A stretch of 64,000 nucleotides of DNA from an uncultured Prevotellaceae bacterium (GCA_902769705.1 CACXPX010000001.1:1-64000); one strand, 5' to 3'; shown: positions 17,517 through 26,670, counted from the first letter of the stretch. Notes: generated by a model not told the origin, from the letters alone. A program made the numbers and translations.

Positions 17517-19139
17517 ATGAAAACCAAAAATATAAAGCACTACCTCCTTGGTTGTCTCGTTTGCTGCGGCATTGCCGCAGCCCCGGCAACCCTCGTCTCC
17601 TGCAGCGATGACGACTTCACCGGCGACCCTGATAAGGACTGGGCTGGCACCACGACATTCTTCGAACCTACCGACGCTCAGGGTTTCGGCACTTACTACA
17701 CCCCTGCTGTGGGCCGTGTTGGCGACCCCATGCCCTTCTACGACCAAAAGGCTGGCGACTTCAAGGTGCTCTACCTACAGGAGTTCATCAACAACATGAC
17801 CTACCGCTTCCACCCCATTTGGGCAGTAACGACCAAGGATGGAGCTAACTATGAGTCTCTGGGTGAGATTCTGCCATTCGGCAGCAACAACTACCAGCAG
17901 GATGCCGCCCTCGGCACGGGCTGTGCCTACGAGAAGGACGGAACATACTACATCTACTACACTGGTCACAACGGCAACTGCAAGAACCGCGAGGTGGTGA
18001 TGCGTGCCACATCGACTGACTTCAAGACCTGGAAGAAAGATGAGCTCTGGACGCTCAACGGGCCCGACTTCGGCTACTCTGGAAATGATTTCCGCGACCC
18101 GCAGATTTTCGTCGCCGACGACAACCTCTACCACATGGTCATTTCGACATATCCAGTTAACGGTGGCGACCCTGTCTTCGCAGAGTTCAAGTCTAACGAT
18201 CTAAAGACATGGGAGCATGTGGGGCGCATCCGGATGATCTGGGACCGTATGTTGGAGTGCCCCGACATATTCAAGATGGGTAACTACTGGTACATGGTAT
18301 ACAGTGAGAGCTTCCGCACATCTTGGAGCCGCAAGGTGAAGTACATGATGGCCAAGACCTACGACGAACTGAAGAGCTGCTTCAACGACGGCCCGAAATG
18401 GCCTGCCGACGGCCACGAGGGCGTGCTCGACAGCCGTGCCTTCTATGCCGGCAAGACCGCGTCCAACGGTACAGACCGCTACATCTGGGGGTGGTGCCCG
18501 TTCCGCTCGGGCAACGACCTGCATGAGAAGAACATCAATGTGGGTGCCGGCGACGGCAACGAACCCAACTGGAGTGGTGCACTTGTTTGTCATAAGCTCA
18601 TTCAGCATGCCGACGGTACGCTGACGCTAGGTGCCGTGCCAGCCATGACAACAAAGTACAACAAGACAGCTGCAGCCAACGTGATGTCCTCCAATGGATA
18701 CAACAACGGTACGCTGAGTGGCGATGGCTCCTACGTGCTCTACAGCCGCTTGGGCACCTGTAACCACATCGCCTTCACCGTGAAGACCTCAAACAACTGG
18801 GACAAATTCGGCATTTCGTTTGTTCGCGGCACAGATTCGAAGAAATACTATACCATGGTGGTCAACCCCGAGGATGAGAACCACAGAAAGGTGAACTTCG
18901 AGCAAGAGGGTGACGAAGGCAAGGGCTTCGTAGAAGGCATCGACGGATACTGGTTCGAGCGCCCAGCCGACAACACCTACAACGTGGACATCTATACCGA
19001 CAATTCCGTCATGGTGATGTATATCAATGATGTCTGTGCCTACACACAGCGCATCTACGGCATTCAGAAGAACTGCTGGAGCATCAACAACTACGGTGGC
19101 TCGGTAACAGTAAGCAACGTTCGTGTTTCAATGCAATAA
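17517..19139 (+). CDS. Surface GH32 lipoprotein, probable endo-levanase
   Basis: The 540-residue GH32 lipoprotein has lipobox LVSC followed by SDDD, which predicts export to the cell surface. The five-bladed propeller carries the three acidic sites: D70 in GDPMPFYD (in place of WMNDPNG), D194 in FRDPQIF and E247 in ECPDIF. A C-terminal beta-sandwich ends with GGSVTVSNVRVSMQ. The altered first motif and surface location match the BT1760 endo-levanase, which cuts levan before uptake; inulin-type cutting cannot be excluded. It starts 14 bp after the DUF4960 gene. Confidence 0.88.
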   Translation: MKTKNIKHYLLGCLVCCGIAAAPATLVSCSDDDFTGDPDKDWAGTTTFFEPTDAQGFGTYYTPAVGRVGDPMPFYDQKAGDFKVLYLQEFINNMTYRFHPIWAVTTKDGANYESLGEILPFGSNNYQQDAALGTGCAYEKDGTYYIYYTGHNGNCKNREVVMRATSTDFKTWKKDELWTLNGPDFGYSGNDFRDPQIFVADDNLYHMVISTYPVNGGDPVFAEFKSNDLKTWEHVGRIRMIWDRMLECPDIFKMGNYWYMVYSESFRTSWSRKVKYMMAKTYDELKSCFNDGPKWPADGHEGVLDSRAFYAGKTASNGTDRYIWGWCPFRSGNDLHEKNINVGAGDGNEPNWSGALVCHKLIQHADGTLTLGAVPAMTTKYNKTAAANVMSSNGYNNGTLSGDGSYVLYSRLGTCNHIAFTVKTSNNWDKFGISFVRGTDSKKYYTMVVNPEDENHRKVNFEQEGDEGKGFVEGIDGYWFERPADNTYNVDIYTDNSVMVMYINDVCAYTQRIYGIQKNCWSINNYGGSVTVSNVRVSMQ

Positions 19140-19233
19140 GACATTCAATTCGTTAGTTTTTGGTTAGTCAAGCGGGTAAGGGATTGCTTTTCAGGATAAC
19201 ATATTTAAACAAACGAACATATAAAGAGAAAAG

Positions 19234-20934
19234 ATGAAAAGACAATTGATGACACTGATGGCAGTCATGGCGCTTACGGCGACAAGAGCACAAATGGCGC
19301 CGTCGGCAACTGGCAACACTCCAGCTTTTGTATCCATCCTAGGAGAAAAGCATGCCATGCTGCGAATGCCACAAGACAAGAAATACGTGCTGCTGCCTGT
19401 GCAGGAGACCGAGGAAATAGCGGCCATTGCCGTATTGGACAGTCGCAACGAGATGGTGCAGCGAATCAATGTCAAGCTGGCTATCGACCGTGTGGATTAC
19501 TTTGTGCCCTACGAACTGAAAGGTGCACGGCTGCTCGACATCGAGTTCCATGGTGACCGTCGGCAGAAAGGCGCCGTCAGCGAGTTCGTCTGCTGGAAGG
19601 AAATCAAATTCTCTGACACCTTCGACACCACTAACCGCGAGAAATTCCGCCCACTCTATCATCACACCCCCGTATATGGCTGGATGAACGACCCGAACGG
19701 AATGTTTTACAAGGACGGCGTGTGGCACCTCTATTATCAGTATAACCCTTACGGCTCGCAGTGGGAGAACATGCACTGGGGACACTCTACCTCGCGCGAC
19801 CTCATCCATTGGGAGAGTCAGCCCATGGCTTTTGAACCCGACTGGCTGGGTAGTATTTTCAGTGGCTCATGCGTCACCAACGGCAACGACGTGGTAGCTT
19901 TCTACACCTCTGCCGGACATCATCAGACGCAGTCGATGGCTGTGTCGAAGGATAATGGTCGCAGCTTTGTGAAATATGAAGGCAACCCCGTCATCACGTC
20001 AGACAAGCCCGACTTCCGCGACCCCAATGTCTTTTGGTTTGAGCCGACGAAACGTTGGGTGATGATTTTGGCTGTGGGGCAGGAGATGCAGATATATTCT
20101 TCTGCCGACCTGAAGGCATGGAAGTATGAGTCGTCGTTCGGTCAGGAGTATGGAAACCATAGTGGCGTTTGGGAATGCCCTGACTTGTTTGAGATTAAAG
20201 ATGAAAAATTAAATGTTAAAAAGTGGGTGCTCGTTTGCAACATCAACCCTGGCGGACCGTTCGGTGGCAGTGCCACGCAGTATTTCGTAGGACAGTTCGA
20301 CGGACATCGGTTCACCTGCGAGTCGATGCCAAAGGTGACCAAGTGGCTCGACTATGGTAAAGACCACTATGCTACAGTGTCGTTCTATAACGCTCCCGAG
20401 CAGCGCCGCGTGGTGCTGGCATGGATGTCTAACTGGCAGTATGCCAACCAAGTGCCAACGAAACAGTTCCGTTCAGCTAACTCCATTCCCCGCGACTTAG
20501 GTTTGTTCACTTGTGGTGAGGAGACTTATGTAAGCGTGGTGCCCTCCAAGGAGATGCTGGCAGCACGTGGTGTCAAGGTAAAGAAACCAACCGACGCTTG
20601 CGAGATAGTGGTCGACATGAAGGGCAGTGCTGAAATTGTGCTGTCGAACACGAAGGGCGAGCAGGTGACGATGATTTATGACGCTGCAAAGCAAACTTTC
20701 ACGATGGACCGCATGAAGAGTGGCGACGTGGGTTTCAGTGAGGCATTCCCATGTGTGACTAAATCGCCAACCTATGGCACGATTCGCCAACTGCGCATCT
20801 TCGTCGACCGCTGCAGTATTGAGGCTTTCGATAGCGAAGGTAAGATGGCAATGACCAACCTTGTGTTCCCCTCTGAGCCCTATAGCATGCTGAAAGTGAA
20901 GGGTGGCAAGGCCACTATCTATGAAATCAAGTAG
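19234..20934 (+). CDS. GH32 exo-acting levanase/fructosidase
   Basis: The 566-residue protein has a cleavable signal peptide (MKRQLMTLMAVMALTATRAQ) and no lipobox, so it is probably periplasmic. After an N-terminal beta domain of about 125 residues come the GH32 motifs WMNDPNG with D153 (nucleophile), FRDPNV with D263 and WECPDLF with E314 (acid/base), then the C-terminal sandwich ending VDRCSIEAFDSEG. It should release fructose from imported fructo-oligosaccharides for the permease encoded next. A 94-bp gap separates it from the endo enzyme. Confidence 0.93.
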   Translation: MKRQLMTLMAVMALTATRAQMAPSATGNTPAFVSILGEKHAMLRMPQDKKYVLLPVQETEEIAAIAVLDSRNEMVQRINVKLAIDRVDYFVPYELKGARLLDIEFHGDRRQKGAVSEFVCWKEIKFSDTFDTTNREKFRPLYHHTPVYGWMNDPNGMFYKDGVWHLYYQYNPYGSQWENMHWGHSTSRDLIHWESQPMAFEPDWLGSIFSGSCVTNGNDVVAFYTSAGHHQTQSMAVSKDNGRSFVKYEGNPVITSDKPDFRDPNVFWFEPTKRWVMILAVGQEMQIYSSADLKAWKYESSFGQEYGNHSGVWECPDLFEIKDEKLNVKKWVLVCNINPGGPFGGSATQYFVGQFDGHRFTCESMPKVTKWLDYGKDHYATVSFYNAPEQRRVVLAWMSNWQYANQVPTKQFRSANSIPRDLGLFTCGEETYVSVVPSKEMLAARGVKVKKPTDACEIVVDMKGSAEIVLSNTKGEQVTMIYDAAKQTFTMDRMKSGDVGFSEAFPCVTKSPTYGTIRQLRIFVDRCSIEAFDSEGKMAMTNLVFPSEPYSMLKVKGGKATIYEIK

Positions 20935-20958
20935 AAGTAGTGATAACGAAACAACCTA

Positions 20959-22122
20959 ATGAAAATGAAGAATAAGTCTATTTATCTCATCCCCGTGATG
21001 CTCTGCTTCTTCTGCATGGGCTTCGTGGACTTGGTAGGCATCGCCTCCAACTATGTGAAGGAAGACCTCGGGCTGACAGACTCGGTGGCCAACGTGTTCC
21101 CCTCACTCGTGTTCTTCTGGTTCCTCATCTTCAGCGTGCCTACAGGAATGCTGATGAATAAAATCGGGCGTAAGAAGACAGTGCTGCTCTCGCTCGTGGT
21201 GACCGCAGTGTCTCTATTGCTGCCGTTGTTTGGCGAAAGTTTCGGCATCATGCTCGTAGCCTTCTCGTTGTTGGGCATTGGCAACGCACTGATGCAGACA
21301 TCGCTCAATCCGCTAGTGTCGACCGTCATGGGTGGCGGCAATTTGGCATCTACGCTCACCTTCGGGCAGTTCGTAAAAGCTATCGCGTCGTTCTCGGCTC
21401 CTTATTTGGCTATGTGGGGTGCCACGAAGTTGATTCCTGAATTTGGACTCGATTGGCGCGTACTCTTTGCCATTTTCCTCATCGTGGGTGTGCTCTCTAC
21501 CATTTTGCTATTTGTGACTCCGATTGAGGAAACGCCTATTGAGGGCAAGCCTTCCACCTTCGTGGAGTGTTTCAAGTTGCTGGGAACGCCCATCGTGTTG
21601 CTGTCGTTCCTCGGTATCATGTGCCATGTAGGCATTGATGTGGGTACCAACACCACCGCACCAAAAATACTGATGGAGCGCTTGGGCATGACGCTTAACG
21701 AGGCAGCCTTCGCCACCTCGCTTTACTTCATCTTCCGTACCATCGGCTGTCTGACGGGTTCGTTCTTCCTCCGCGTGCTGAAGATGCGCACGTTCTTCAT
21801 CATCAGTGTGGTGATGATGGCGCTGTCGATGTGCGGGTTGTTCTTCGGGCAAGAGAAATGGATTCTATACACCGCTATTGCTCTCGTGGGATATGGCAAC
21901 TCTAACGTCTTCTCCATGTGTTTCGCCACGGCTCTTGAGTCAATGCCCGAGAAGCAGAACGAGGTTTCAGGCCTGATGATTATGGGTCTCTTTGGCGGCA
22001 CCATCTTCCCGCTTTTCATGGGACTGTTGAGTGATGCAATGGGTCAAGCTGGCGCTGTGCTGGTGATGGCAGTAGGTGTGATTTATCTGTTTACCTATAT
22101 CAAACAATTAAAAACCGCATAG
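20959..22122 (+). CDS. MFS sugar permease, probable fructose transporter
   Basis: The 387-residue membrane protein has about 12 hydrophobic segments and the major-facilitator loop signature MNKIGRKKTVLL between segments 2 and 3. An early segment reads FFCMGFVDLVGIASNYVKEDL, typical of the FucP/FGHS-type branch. Its place between an exo-fructosidase and a fructokinase matches BT1758, the fructose importer of the Bacteroides levan locus. It lies 24 bp after the GH32 gene and 3 bp before the kinase. Substrate is inferred. Confidence 0.88.
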   Translation: MKMKNKSIYLIPVMLCFFCMGFVDLVGIASNYVKEDLGLTDSVANVFPSLVFFWFLIFSVPTGMLMNKIGRKKTVLLSLVVTAVSLLLPLFGESFGIMLVAFSLLGIGNALMQTSLNPLVSTVMGGGNLASTLTFGQFVKAIASFSAPYLAMWGATKLIPEFGLDWRVLFAIFLIVGVLSTILLFVTPIEETPIEGKPSTFVECFKLLGTPIVLLSFLGIMCHVGIDVGTNTTAPKILMERLGMTLNEAAFATSLYFIFRTIGCLTGSFFLRVLKMRTFFIISVVMMALSMCGLFFGQEKWILYTAIALVGYGNSNVFSMCFATALESMPEKQNEVSGLMIMGLFGGTIFPLFMGLLSDAMGQAGAVLVMAVGVIYLFTYIKQLKTA

Positions 22123-22125
22123 ATT

Positions 22126-23010
22126 ATGAATCAGAAACGTTATGTAGTAGGACTCGGAGAAGTGCTTTGGGATGTGCTTCCCGAAGGAAAAAAACTGGGT
22201 GGAGCTCCTGCAAACTTTGCCTATCATGCCGGACAATTTCTGGGCATGGACAATACCATCGCTGTCAGCGCTTTGGGCAACGATCGTTTGGCCGACGAGA
22301 CCATCGAAGCACTAAGGGAACACGGCTTGAACGACCTATTGCCACGCGTACCTTATCCAACAGGTACGGTGCAGGTGCAACTTGATGAACAAGGCATCCC
22401 TACCTATGACATCAAGGAGAACGTGGCTTGGGACAACATCCCCTTCGATGACGACATCGCACAGATTGCCGCCAACTGTCGTGCTGTTTGTTTCGGTTCG
22501 CTGGCTCAGCGAAACGTTGTCAGCCGTGCGACCATCCAGAAATTCCTCGATGCCACGCCTGACGACTGCTTGAAGATTTTCGATATCAACCTGCGTCAGC
22601 AGTTCTATACCAAGGAAATACTGAAGGAGTCGTTCCAGCGCTGCAATATATTGAAAATCAACGATGAGGAACTGGTGCTTATCGGCCGCATGTTCGGTTA
22701 TCCCGGCCTTGACATCGAGAACAAGTGCTGGCTCATTTTGGGCAAGTACAACCTCGACATGCTCGTGCTTACCTGCGGCACCAACGGCTCGTATGTCTTT
22801 ACACCCGGCCATGTGTCATTCCAAGAGACACCGAGAGTGAAAGTGGCTGATACTGTAGGTGCTGGCGATTCGTTCACAGGTTCGTTCGTGGGTAGCATCC
22901 TCAATGGTAAGTCTGTGACAGAGGCTCATCGTACTGCTGTTGAGGTTTCAGCATACGTATGCACCCAGAATGGCGCAATGCCTAAGTATCCGGATAATTT
23001 GCTGAAATAA
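22126..23010 (+). CDS. scrK: PfkB-family fructokinase
   Basis: The 294-residue kinase phosphorylates the imported fructose to fructose-6-phosphate. It begins VVGLGEVLWDVLPEGKKLGGAPANFAYH with the first PfkB signature, has DINLRQQFY mid-protein, and ends with the second signature DTVGAGDSFTGSF, where D248 is the catalytic base. It is the last gene of the fructan operon and starts 3 bp after the permease. Confidence 0.92.
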   Translation: MNQKRYVVGLGEVLWDVLPEGKKLGGAPANFAYHAGQFLGMDNTIAVSALGNDRLADETIEALREHGLNDLLPRVPYPTGTVQVQLDEQGIPTYDIKENVAWDNIPFDDDIAQIAANCRAVCFGSLAQRNVVSRATIQKFLDATPDDCLKIFDINLRQQFYTKEILKESFQRCNILKINDEELVLIGRMFGYPGLDIENKCWLILGKYNLDMLVLTCGTNGSYVFTPGHVSFQETPRVKVADTVGAGDSFTGSFVGSILNGKSVTEAHRTAVEVSAYVCTQNGAMPKYPDNLLK

Positions 23011-23045
23011 AAAGAGTTCACTTTCCCAGTGGAATTCCTTTTTAC
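23011..23045 (+). terminator. Terminator of the fructan operon
   Basis: AAAAAGAGTTCAC and GTGGAATTCCTTTTT form an imperfect hairpin with a T run directly after the fructokinase stop. A second strong hairpin, AATGCCAAGG to CCTTGGCATT, follows at 23050-23088 without a T run. Confidence 0.6.
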
Positions 23046-23103
23046 GAAAAATGCCAAGGTTGTGATGGTTTATCACGGCCTTGGCATTGCTAATTTGCTT
23101 GTG

Positions 23104-23138
23104 AAACAAAAAAGAGATGCTCTTTTGCAGAGCATCTC
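23104..23138 (-). terminator. Rho-independent terminator of the DUF1810 gene
   Basis: On the minus strand GAGATGCTCT and AGAGCATCTC form a perfect 10-bp stem followed by TTTTTTGTTT. It lies 34 bp past the stop of the gene at 23172. Confidence 0.85.
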
Positions 23139-23171
23139 AAAAGTGGTATGGAAAGAATGTGAGCGGAGTTT

Positions 23172-23588
23172 CTACCAGCGATATTTGCTGATGATTTGCT
23201 TGAAAACTGGAATGTCTGAGACAGAAGCGAACAGCAACATGCAAGCTCGGAATTTGATGGTATCAGCTCCAAAGATGTCATATACCGAATGCTCGTTATT
23301 GAGCACAGCCTCTGAGATTTCTACCAATCGGTCTCTCAGTACAGGATGGGCGATGTAGGCATAAGCCTCTTCACGTCCGTTGATGCCGTAGAAGTTGGCA
23401 ATCTCACTATGCCCTAATCCTTTCATTTGCGGAAACACATACCACATCCAGTGCCCACTTTTATGTCCGGCCTTCACTTCTTGAAGGGCCTGAGCATAAG
23501 TTCCCGTGTCATCATATATTCCACCGCTGTCTTGGGCATGAACGAAACGGAGCAGGTTCCGATTGCGAGCCTCTTCTTTATCCATCAA
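23172..23588 (-). CDS. DUF1810 family protein
   Basis: The 138-residue soluble protein matches DUF1810: LLRFVHAQD, YAQALQEVKAGHKSGHWMWY, VFPQMKGLGHSEIANFYGI and DTIKFRACMLLFA are the family blocks. The biochemical role of the family is not established to my knowledge. ATGs at 23588 and 23585 are adjacent; either can serve. It lies 37 bp after the NADAR-like gene in the same direction, so the two may be co-transcribed, and has a strong terminator of its own. Confidence 0.85.
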   Translation of the reverse strand: MMDKEEARNRNLLRFVHAQDSGGIYDDTGTYAQALQEVKAGHKSGHWMWYVFPQMKGLGHSEIANFYGINGREEAYAYIAHPVLRDRLVEISEAVLNNEHSVYDIFGADTIKFRACMLLFASVSDIPVFKQIISKYRW

Positions 23589-23625
23589 TTACTTATACAT
23601 TCTTGTGGTGTTCGTTTTGTCTTAA

Positions 23626-24276
23626 CTACTCTGGATAGTTACCTTCGATGTAGGCCTTGATGAGCGAAGCATGCGAGAGAGGACTCTTGGGATTGTAAGG
23701 GTCTGGATTGGTGTTGTAGTCGAGCAGCACCACGGGTTTGTTCTTTGAGATGATACGGATGGCAGCCACCAACTTCTGAAGTTTGTTCTCCAACACCCAC
23801 TTGTAGCAGGGCAGATAAATCAGTTTGCGCGCGGTAAGATAGCCCAGCAACTCCTCGCCGTGAACACCCTTGCGGTGTCCTAGACAGTGGCCATACTTTC
23901 GGGTGGTGCGCTTCATGTTCTTCATGGTGCGCTTAGAGAAGAGAGAGGTGTCTATGTCGTACTCCTCAAAAACCTTCAGACCTTGCCAGATGCCTTCTAC
24001 GGAAAGTGCAACTTCGCCATCGCTAAACGGAACGGGGATGCCCCCAATGGGGTAGAAGGGACTGAGCTTGACGAACTCGTCCGTGGCCTTGCTCGTCACG
24101 TCAATGATCATGGCATCAGGATACTTCTCCTTCAGCGACAGAATCGGCTTACCATTCTTGTCTTTCTTGCCAGGCAAGAGCGGCTTTTTCTTTGACTCGA
24201 TGATAATCATAGGCTTCATTTTGGAATCTGCTTCAAAATTACCACTTTTTTCCGAATAAACATTAATTTTCATCAT
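23626..24276 (-). CDS. Uncharacterised protein with a NADAR-like segment
   Basis: The 216-residue soluble protein begins at adjacent ATGs (24276, 24273). A Lys/Pro-rich N-terminal part precedes DAMIIDVTSKATDEFVKLSP, FYPIGGIPVPFSDGE and SVEGIWQGLKVFEE. That order recalls the SNFyP...w.tsEHyfQa.K pattern of NADAR (YbiA-like) proteins, which act on ADP-ribose-type substrates. The likeness is by eye and the catalytic Glu/Trp set is not fully matched, so the call is tentative. The leader at 24300-24369 is a 70-bp repeat also found before the next gene upstream. Confidence 0.65.
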   Translation of the reverse strand: MMKINVYSEKSGNFEADSKMKPMIIIESKKKPLLPGKKDKNGKPILSLKEKYPDAMIIDVTSKATDEFVKLSPFYPIGGIPVPFSDGEVALSVEGIWQGLKVFEEYDIDTSLFSKRTMKNMKRTTRKYGHCLGHRKGVHGEELLGYLTARKLIYLPCYKWVLENKLQKLVAAIRIISKNKPVVLLDYNTNPDPYNPKSPLSHASLIKAYIEGNYPE

Positions 24277-24299
24277 AAAAACACCATTTTTTAATTAAC

Positions 24300-24369
24300 T
24301 ACCCAACATCAGGCATATAGTATTGCCAAAAATAAAGAAAAAGTAATCAGTTGCGTGAAGAAAACGCAT
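24300..24369 (-). repeat. 70-bp leader repeat, copy 1
   Basis: This matches 25481-25550 at 61 of 70 positions by my count. On the minus strand it holds a TGCGT...ACGCA hairpin and TATTTTTGG, a possible -7 box, and leads into the gene starting at 24276. It reaches the TGA of the upstream gene. Confidence 0.75.
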
Positions 24370-25454
24370 CATTTTTCTTCTCCAAACACATCAATGGGGT
24401 CGAATTCTTCTATACGAAGAAACCTTTTACCATATGATTCCTGCTTATAAGTCAGAATGCCTCCTTCATAGCCAACCGTTGTTATCATATGCTTTTTATA
24501 TTTGTCCGCGCAGAAACAAGGTACATGCAAAACGACATTTTCCATGTTATACAACCCATCAAATAATAGAGATACTTCATCCGGATCTTTTGCATACAGA
24601 TAGATGTCCTTCAAGTTAGGCAATTTTCTTAACCCGTGAGGTCCTGGGTCGTCATTGAAGTCAAAAGGATGGTTGCTATCACTGTAAAAGGAGAATTTCT
24701 CGTTTTTGAAAACCAGAGTTTCTAAAGATGGACAACAGCAGATTGCTTCAGACCAGAATTTAACACACGATGAGGGAATTGTAATAGATCTGAGATACTT
24801 GTTGTTGCAAATGGCAAGTTGGCTAATAGAATCAGTTCCTTCAGGAATATCAAAATGCGACCGCTCATCGCCTGCTGGATATCTATAAAGCATTCTTTTG
24901 CGATATAAAACGCCATCGGAAGCATACAGGTCATCGTCGTCATCCCTCATTGACCATGTATCTCTGTCGGAAACAAACTTCTTTGCGCTTCCTGCCAAGA
25001 AAGTGTCTTCCGAATGATTCCATTGGGAATAACAATCCGCTTCGAATACTCTGAGTTTACTAGGAACATAAAGTTCTTCAATGTTTGGACAGAATGCCAA
25101 GGTGTATTCGCTAAGTTGCTTCATGGACTCTGGTATGTCAACATTGACTAGCCGGTCGCATTTTATAAACATTGCGAAAGGAAAAGTCTCAGCATGCTCG
25201 GGAAGATATAGTTCTTCGAGTTTTTCAAATGAAAGTTGTTCATATTCCAAGTAGCAACTTTCATCTGATAGTTCGTTCACGCCAGACATGTCAATCACCC
25301 GTAGTACATGATCGTTTGACATTTCTTGCAAGATTATCATGTCAATGTCTGACAGAAATCCTTCAATAACGATTTCGTCAATTAGAGTTTTTTCTTCTTC
25401 ACCGATTTGGCAATGAAGGGGATTTTCTTTTGTACAGATAAAAGTCTTTTTCAT
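24369..25454 (-). CDS. Leucine-rich-repeat (LRR_5, BspA-like) protein without signal peptide
   Basis: The 361-residue product from the ATG at 25454 (MKKTFICTKEN) has irregular leucine-rich repeats of the BspA/LRR_5 kind: VLRVIDMSG, LEELYLPEHAETFPFAMF, LVNVDIPESMKQLSEYTLAF, LRSITIPSSCVKFWSEAI and LETLVFKNEKF. No signal peptide or sorting domain is present, so unlike most BspA relatives it looks cytoplasmic. An acidic run DDDDDLYA lies mid-protein. An upstream ATG at 25490 would start inside the leader repeat. Binding partner unknown. Confidence 0.8.
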   Translation of the reverse strand: MKKTFICTKENPLHCQIGEEEKTLIDEIVIEGFLSDIDMIILQEMSNDHVLRVIDMSGVNELSDESCYLEYEQLSFEKLEELYLPEHAETFPFAMFIKCDRLVNVDIPESMKQLSEYTLAFCPNIEELYVPSKLRVFEADCYSQWNHSEDTFLAGSAKKFVSDRDTWSMRDDDDDLYASDGVLYRKRMLYRYPAGDERSHFDIPEGTDSISQLAICNNKYLRSITIPSSCVKFWSEAICCCPSLETLVFKNEKFSFYSDSNHPFDFNDDPGPHGLRKLPNLKDIYLYAKDPDEVSLLFDGLYNMENVVLHVPCFCADKYKKHMITTVGYEGGILTYKQESYGKRFLRIEEFDPIDVFGEEK

Positions 25455-25480
25455 AATTCTCAACTCCTTTTCCTTATTAT

Positions 25481-25550
25481 TACCCAACATTAGGCATTTA
25501 ATAATGCCAAAATATCAGAAAAAGTAATCAGTTGCGTGAAGAATACGCAT
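25481..25550 (-). repeat. 70-bp leader repeat, copy 2
   Basis: Second copy of the 24300-24369 sequence, here 27 bp before the ATG of the leucine-rich-repeat gene and not touching any upstream gene. The TGCGT/ACGCA hairpin is kept and GGCATT/AATGCC forms a further small palindrome. Confidence 0.75.
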
Positions 25551-25680
25551 AATAATGAAATTATTAATTGCTATTTTTGTTTACATTTTCAGCCAAAAAC
25601 GGTGTTCTTTACAGAACGAAAATAAGTGATGAGAAACAAAAAACGGGCTCTTTATATCCCATTTTTAAGTCGTTGAATTG

Positions 25681-25945
25681 CCATTCACCATCTTTGAGGT
25701 TGTCATTTGTGGCCTTTGACACTGCTAAAAGCCGTCTTTAGTCCATCAAGAGGCCGCAAATGAGAATGCTAAAGCATAGCTTTTGATGTATGAAAGCTAT
25801 GCTTTGATTTTTCGAAATGTTGTCAAGAAAACGGAAGGCGTTGATAGTCAGCCACTTCCAAGAATGCGATTTTTTTGCGTTTTTCGCATAGGATTCTTGT
25901 TTGTTGCAAAAAACAAGCGGTTTTGAATGGTAAAAATTCGGAATT
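25681..25945 (-). repeat. Interspersed intergenic repeat, copy C (inverse orientation)
   Basis: Read on the minus strand it follows copies A and B: AATTCCGAATTTTTA, a GCGAAAAACGC segment, the 27-nt palindrome (25833-25859), AAAGCTATGCTTT-like units, CTAAAGACGGCTTTTAG and CCACAAATGACA. It is divergent but collinear over its full length. Confidence 0.75.
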
Positions 25946-26050
25946 ATTTTTACTTATTAAAATCCGAATTATTACGAAAAAGTTTCTAGAGCCTTTTATT
26001 ATGTTGGTAATTGTATTATGCGGAAATTTGGATTATTGCAAAAAAAGCAT

Positions 26051-26058
26051 TATCTTTG
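26051..26058 (+). promoter_or_regulatory. -7 box (TATCTTTG) of the small membrane gene
   Basis: TATCTTTG lies 101 bp before the ATG at 26160 in an AT-rich leader. Confidence 0.6.
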
Positions 26059-26159
26059 CAAACAACATACTGGAAGAGTGTGAATGAAAACTTTCCTATT
26101 TTCATCTCAGCAAAGATTTGTAGACCTAAACGAAAGAAAACGAAAAACATAAAACCCAC

Positions 26160-26618
26160 ATGAAAAGAAAACGTAGATGGATAGATTTGGCATTGCTGCC
26201 ATTTGGATGGTGTGTAAAGTTTCTGCTCGCACTAGGTAAGCTTTTCGGGCTTACTTACATTCAGATATCGGTGGTGTTCAACCTTTGGGTTCAGGGAGCC
26301 GTCTTGACTTTGTCTGGCGTTGTTCCTTTTGGAGTTGCCATTTACAAGATGTTGGAGCAGTTTTCTGTTGGTTGGCTCATTTTGGCATTTGTATTCGCTT
26401 GCTATGCAGGCGCTTATGTATATGCCTTCATCAAGATGCTTCGCCATTATCATTTGCCTTTCGATAAAGCCTTTTTTCTTTGCGTTATGGATTTGGAACG
26501 GGTGGCCTCAAAGTGGCATACGACCTATGAAATGGTGAATCTGCTCATTTTCGTTCTCTTCTATCTCATTCTGTTAGCGCTTAATGTCATTATAAGCTAT
26601 TATCTGATTCTGCTTTAG
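26160..26618 (+). CDS. Integral membrane protein of unknown function
   Basis: The 152-residue protein starts with a basic tail (MKRKRRW) and has four probable membrane helices: about 10-30, 38-60, 68-92 and 125-150 (LLIFVLFYLILLALNVIISYY). The loop near 95-120 is charged (RHYHLPFDKAFF, DLERVASKWHTTYEM). I recognise no family. It is a single-gene unit with its own promoter and a clear terminator at 26671-26696. Confidence 0.75.
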   Translation: MKRKRRWIDLALLPFGWCVKFLLALGKLFGLTYIQISVVFNLWVQGAVLTLSGVVPFGVAIYKMLEQFSVGWLILAFVFACYAGAYVYAFIKMLRHYHLPFDKAFFLCVMDLERVASKWHTTYEMVNLLIFVLFYLILLALNVIISYYLILL

Positions 26619-26670
26619 TATATCAATTCAATGCGAATAGGATACAAATGGGTTCATACAATAAATTGGG

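Larger units (their letters stand above)
25455..26159. other. Divergent intergenic region with a long interspersed repeat
   Basis: This 705-bp gap holds the 70-bp leader repeat (25481-25550), repeat copy C (25681-25945) and the promoter of the plus-strand membrane gene (26051-26058). The rest is AT-rich. I see no convincing gene. Confidence 0.7.

Noticed and set aside
23050..23088. Riboswitch or attenuator in the strong hairpin after the fructokinase gene
   Set aside because: It lies downstream of a convergent gene end with no gene start after it; a terminator or simple hairpin is enough.
25875..26087. 70-codon plus-strand open frame
   Set aside because: It covers repeat copy C and the promoter of the next gene; no protein-like features.
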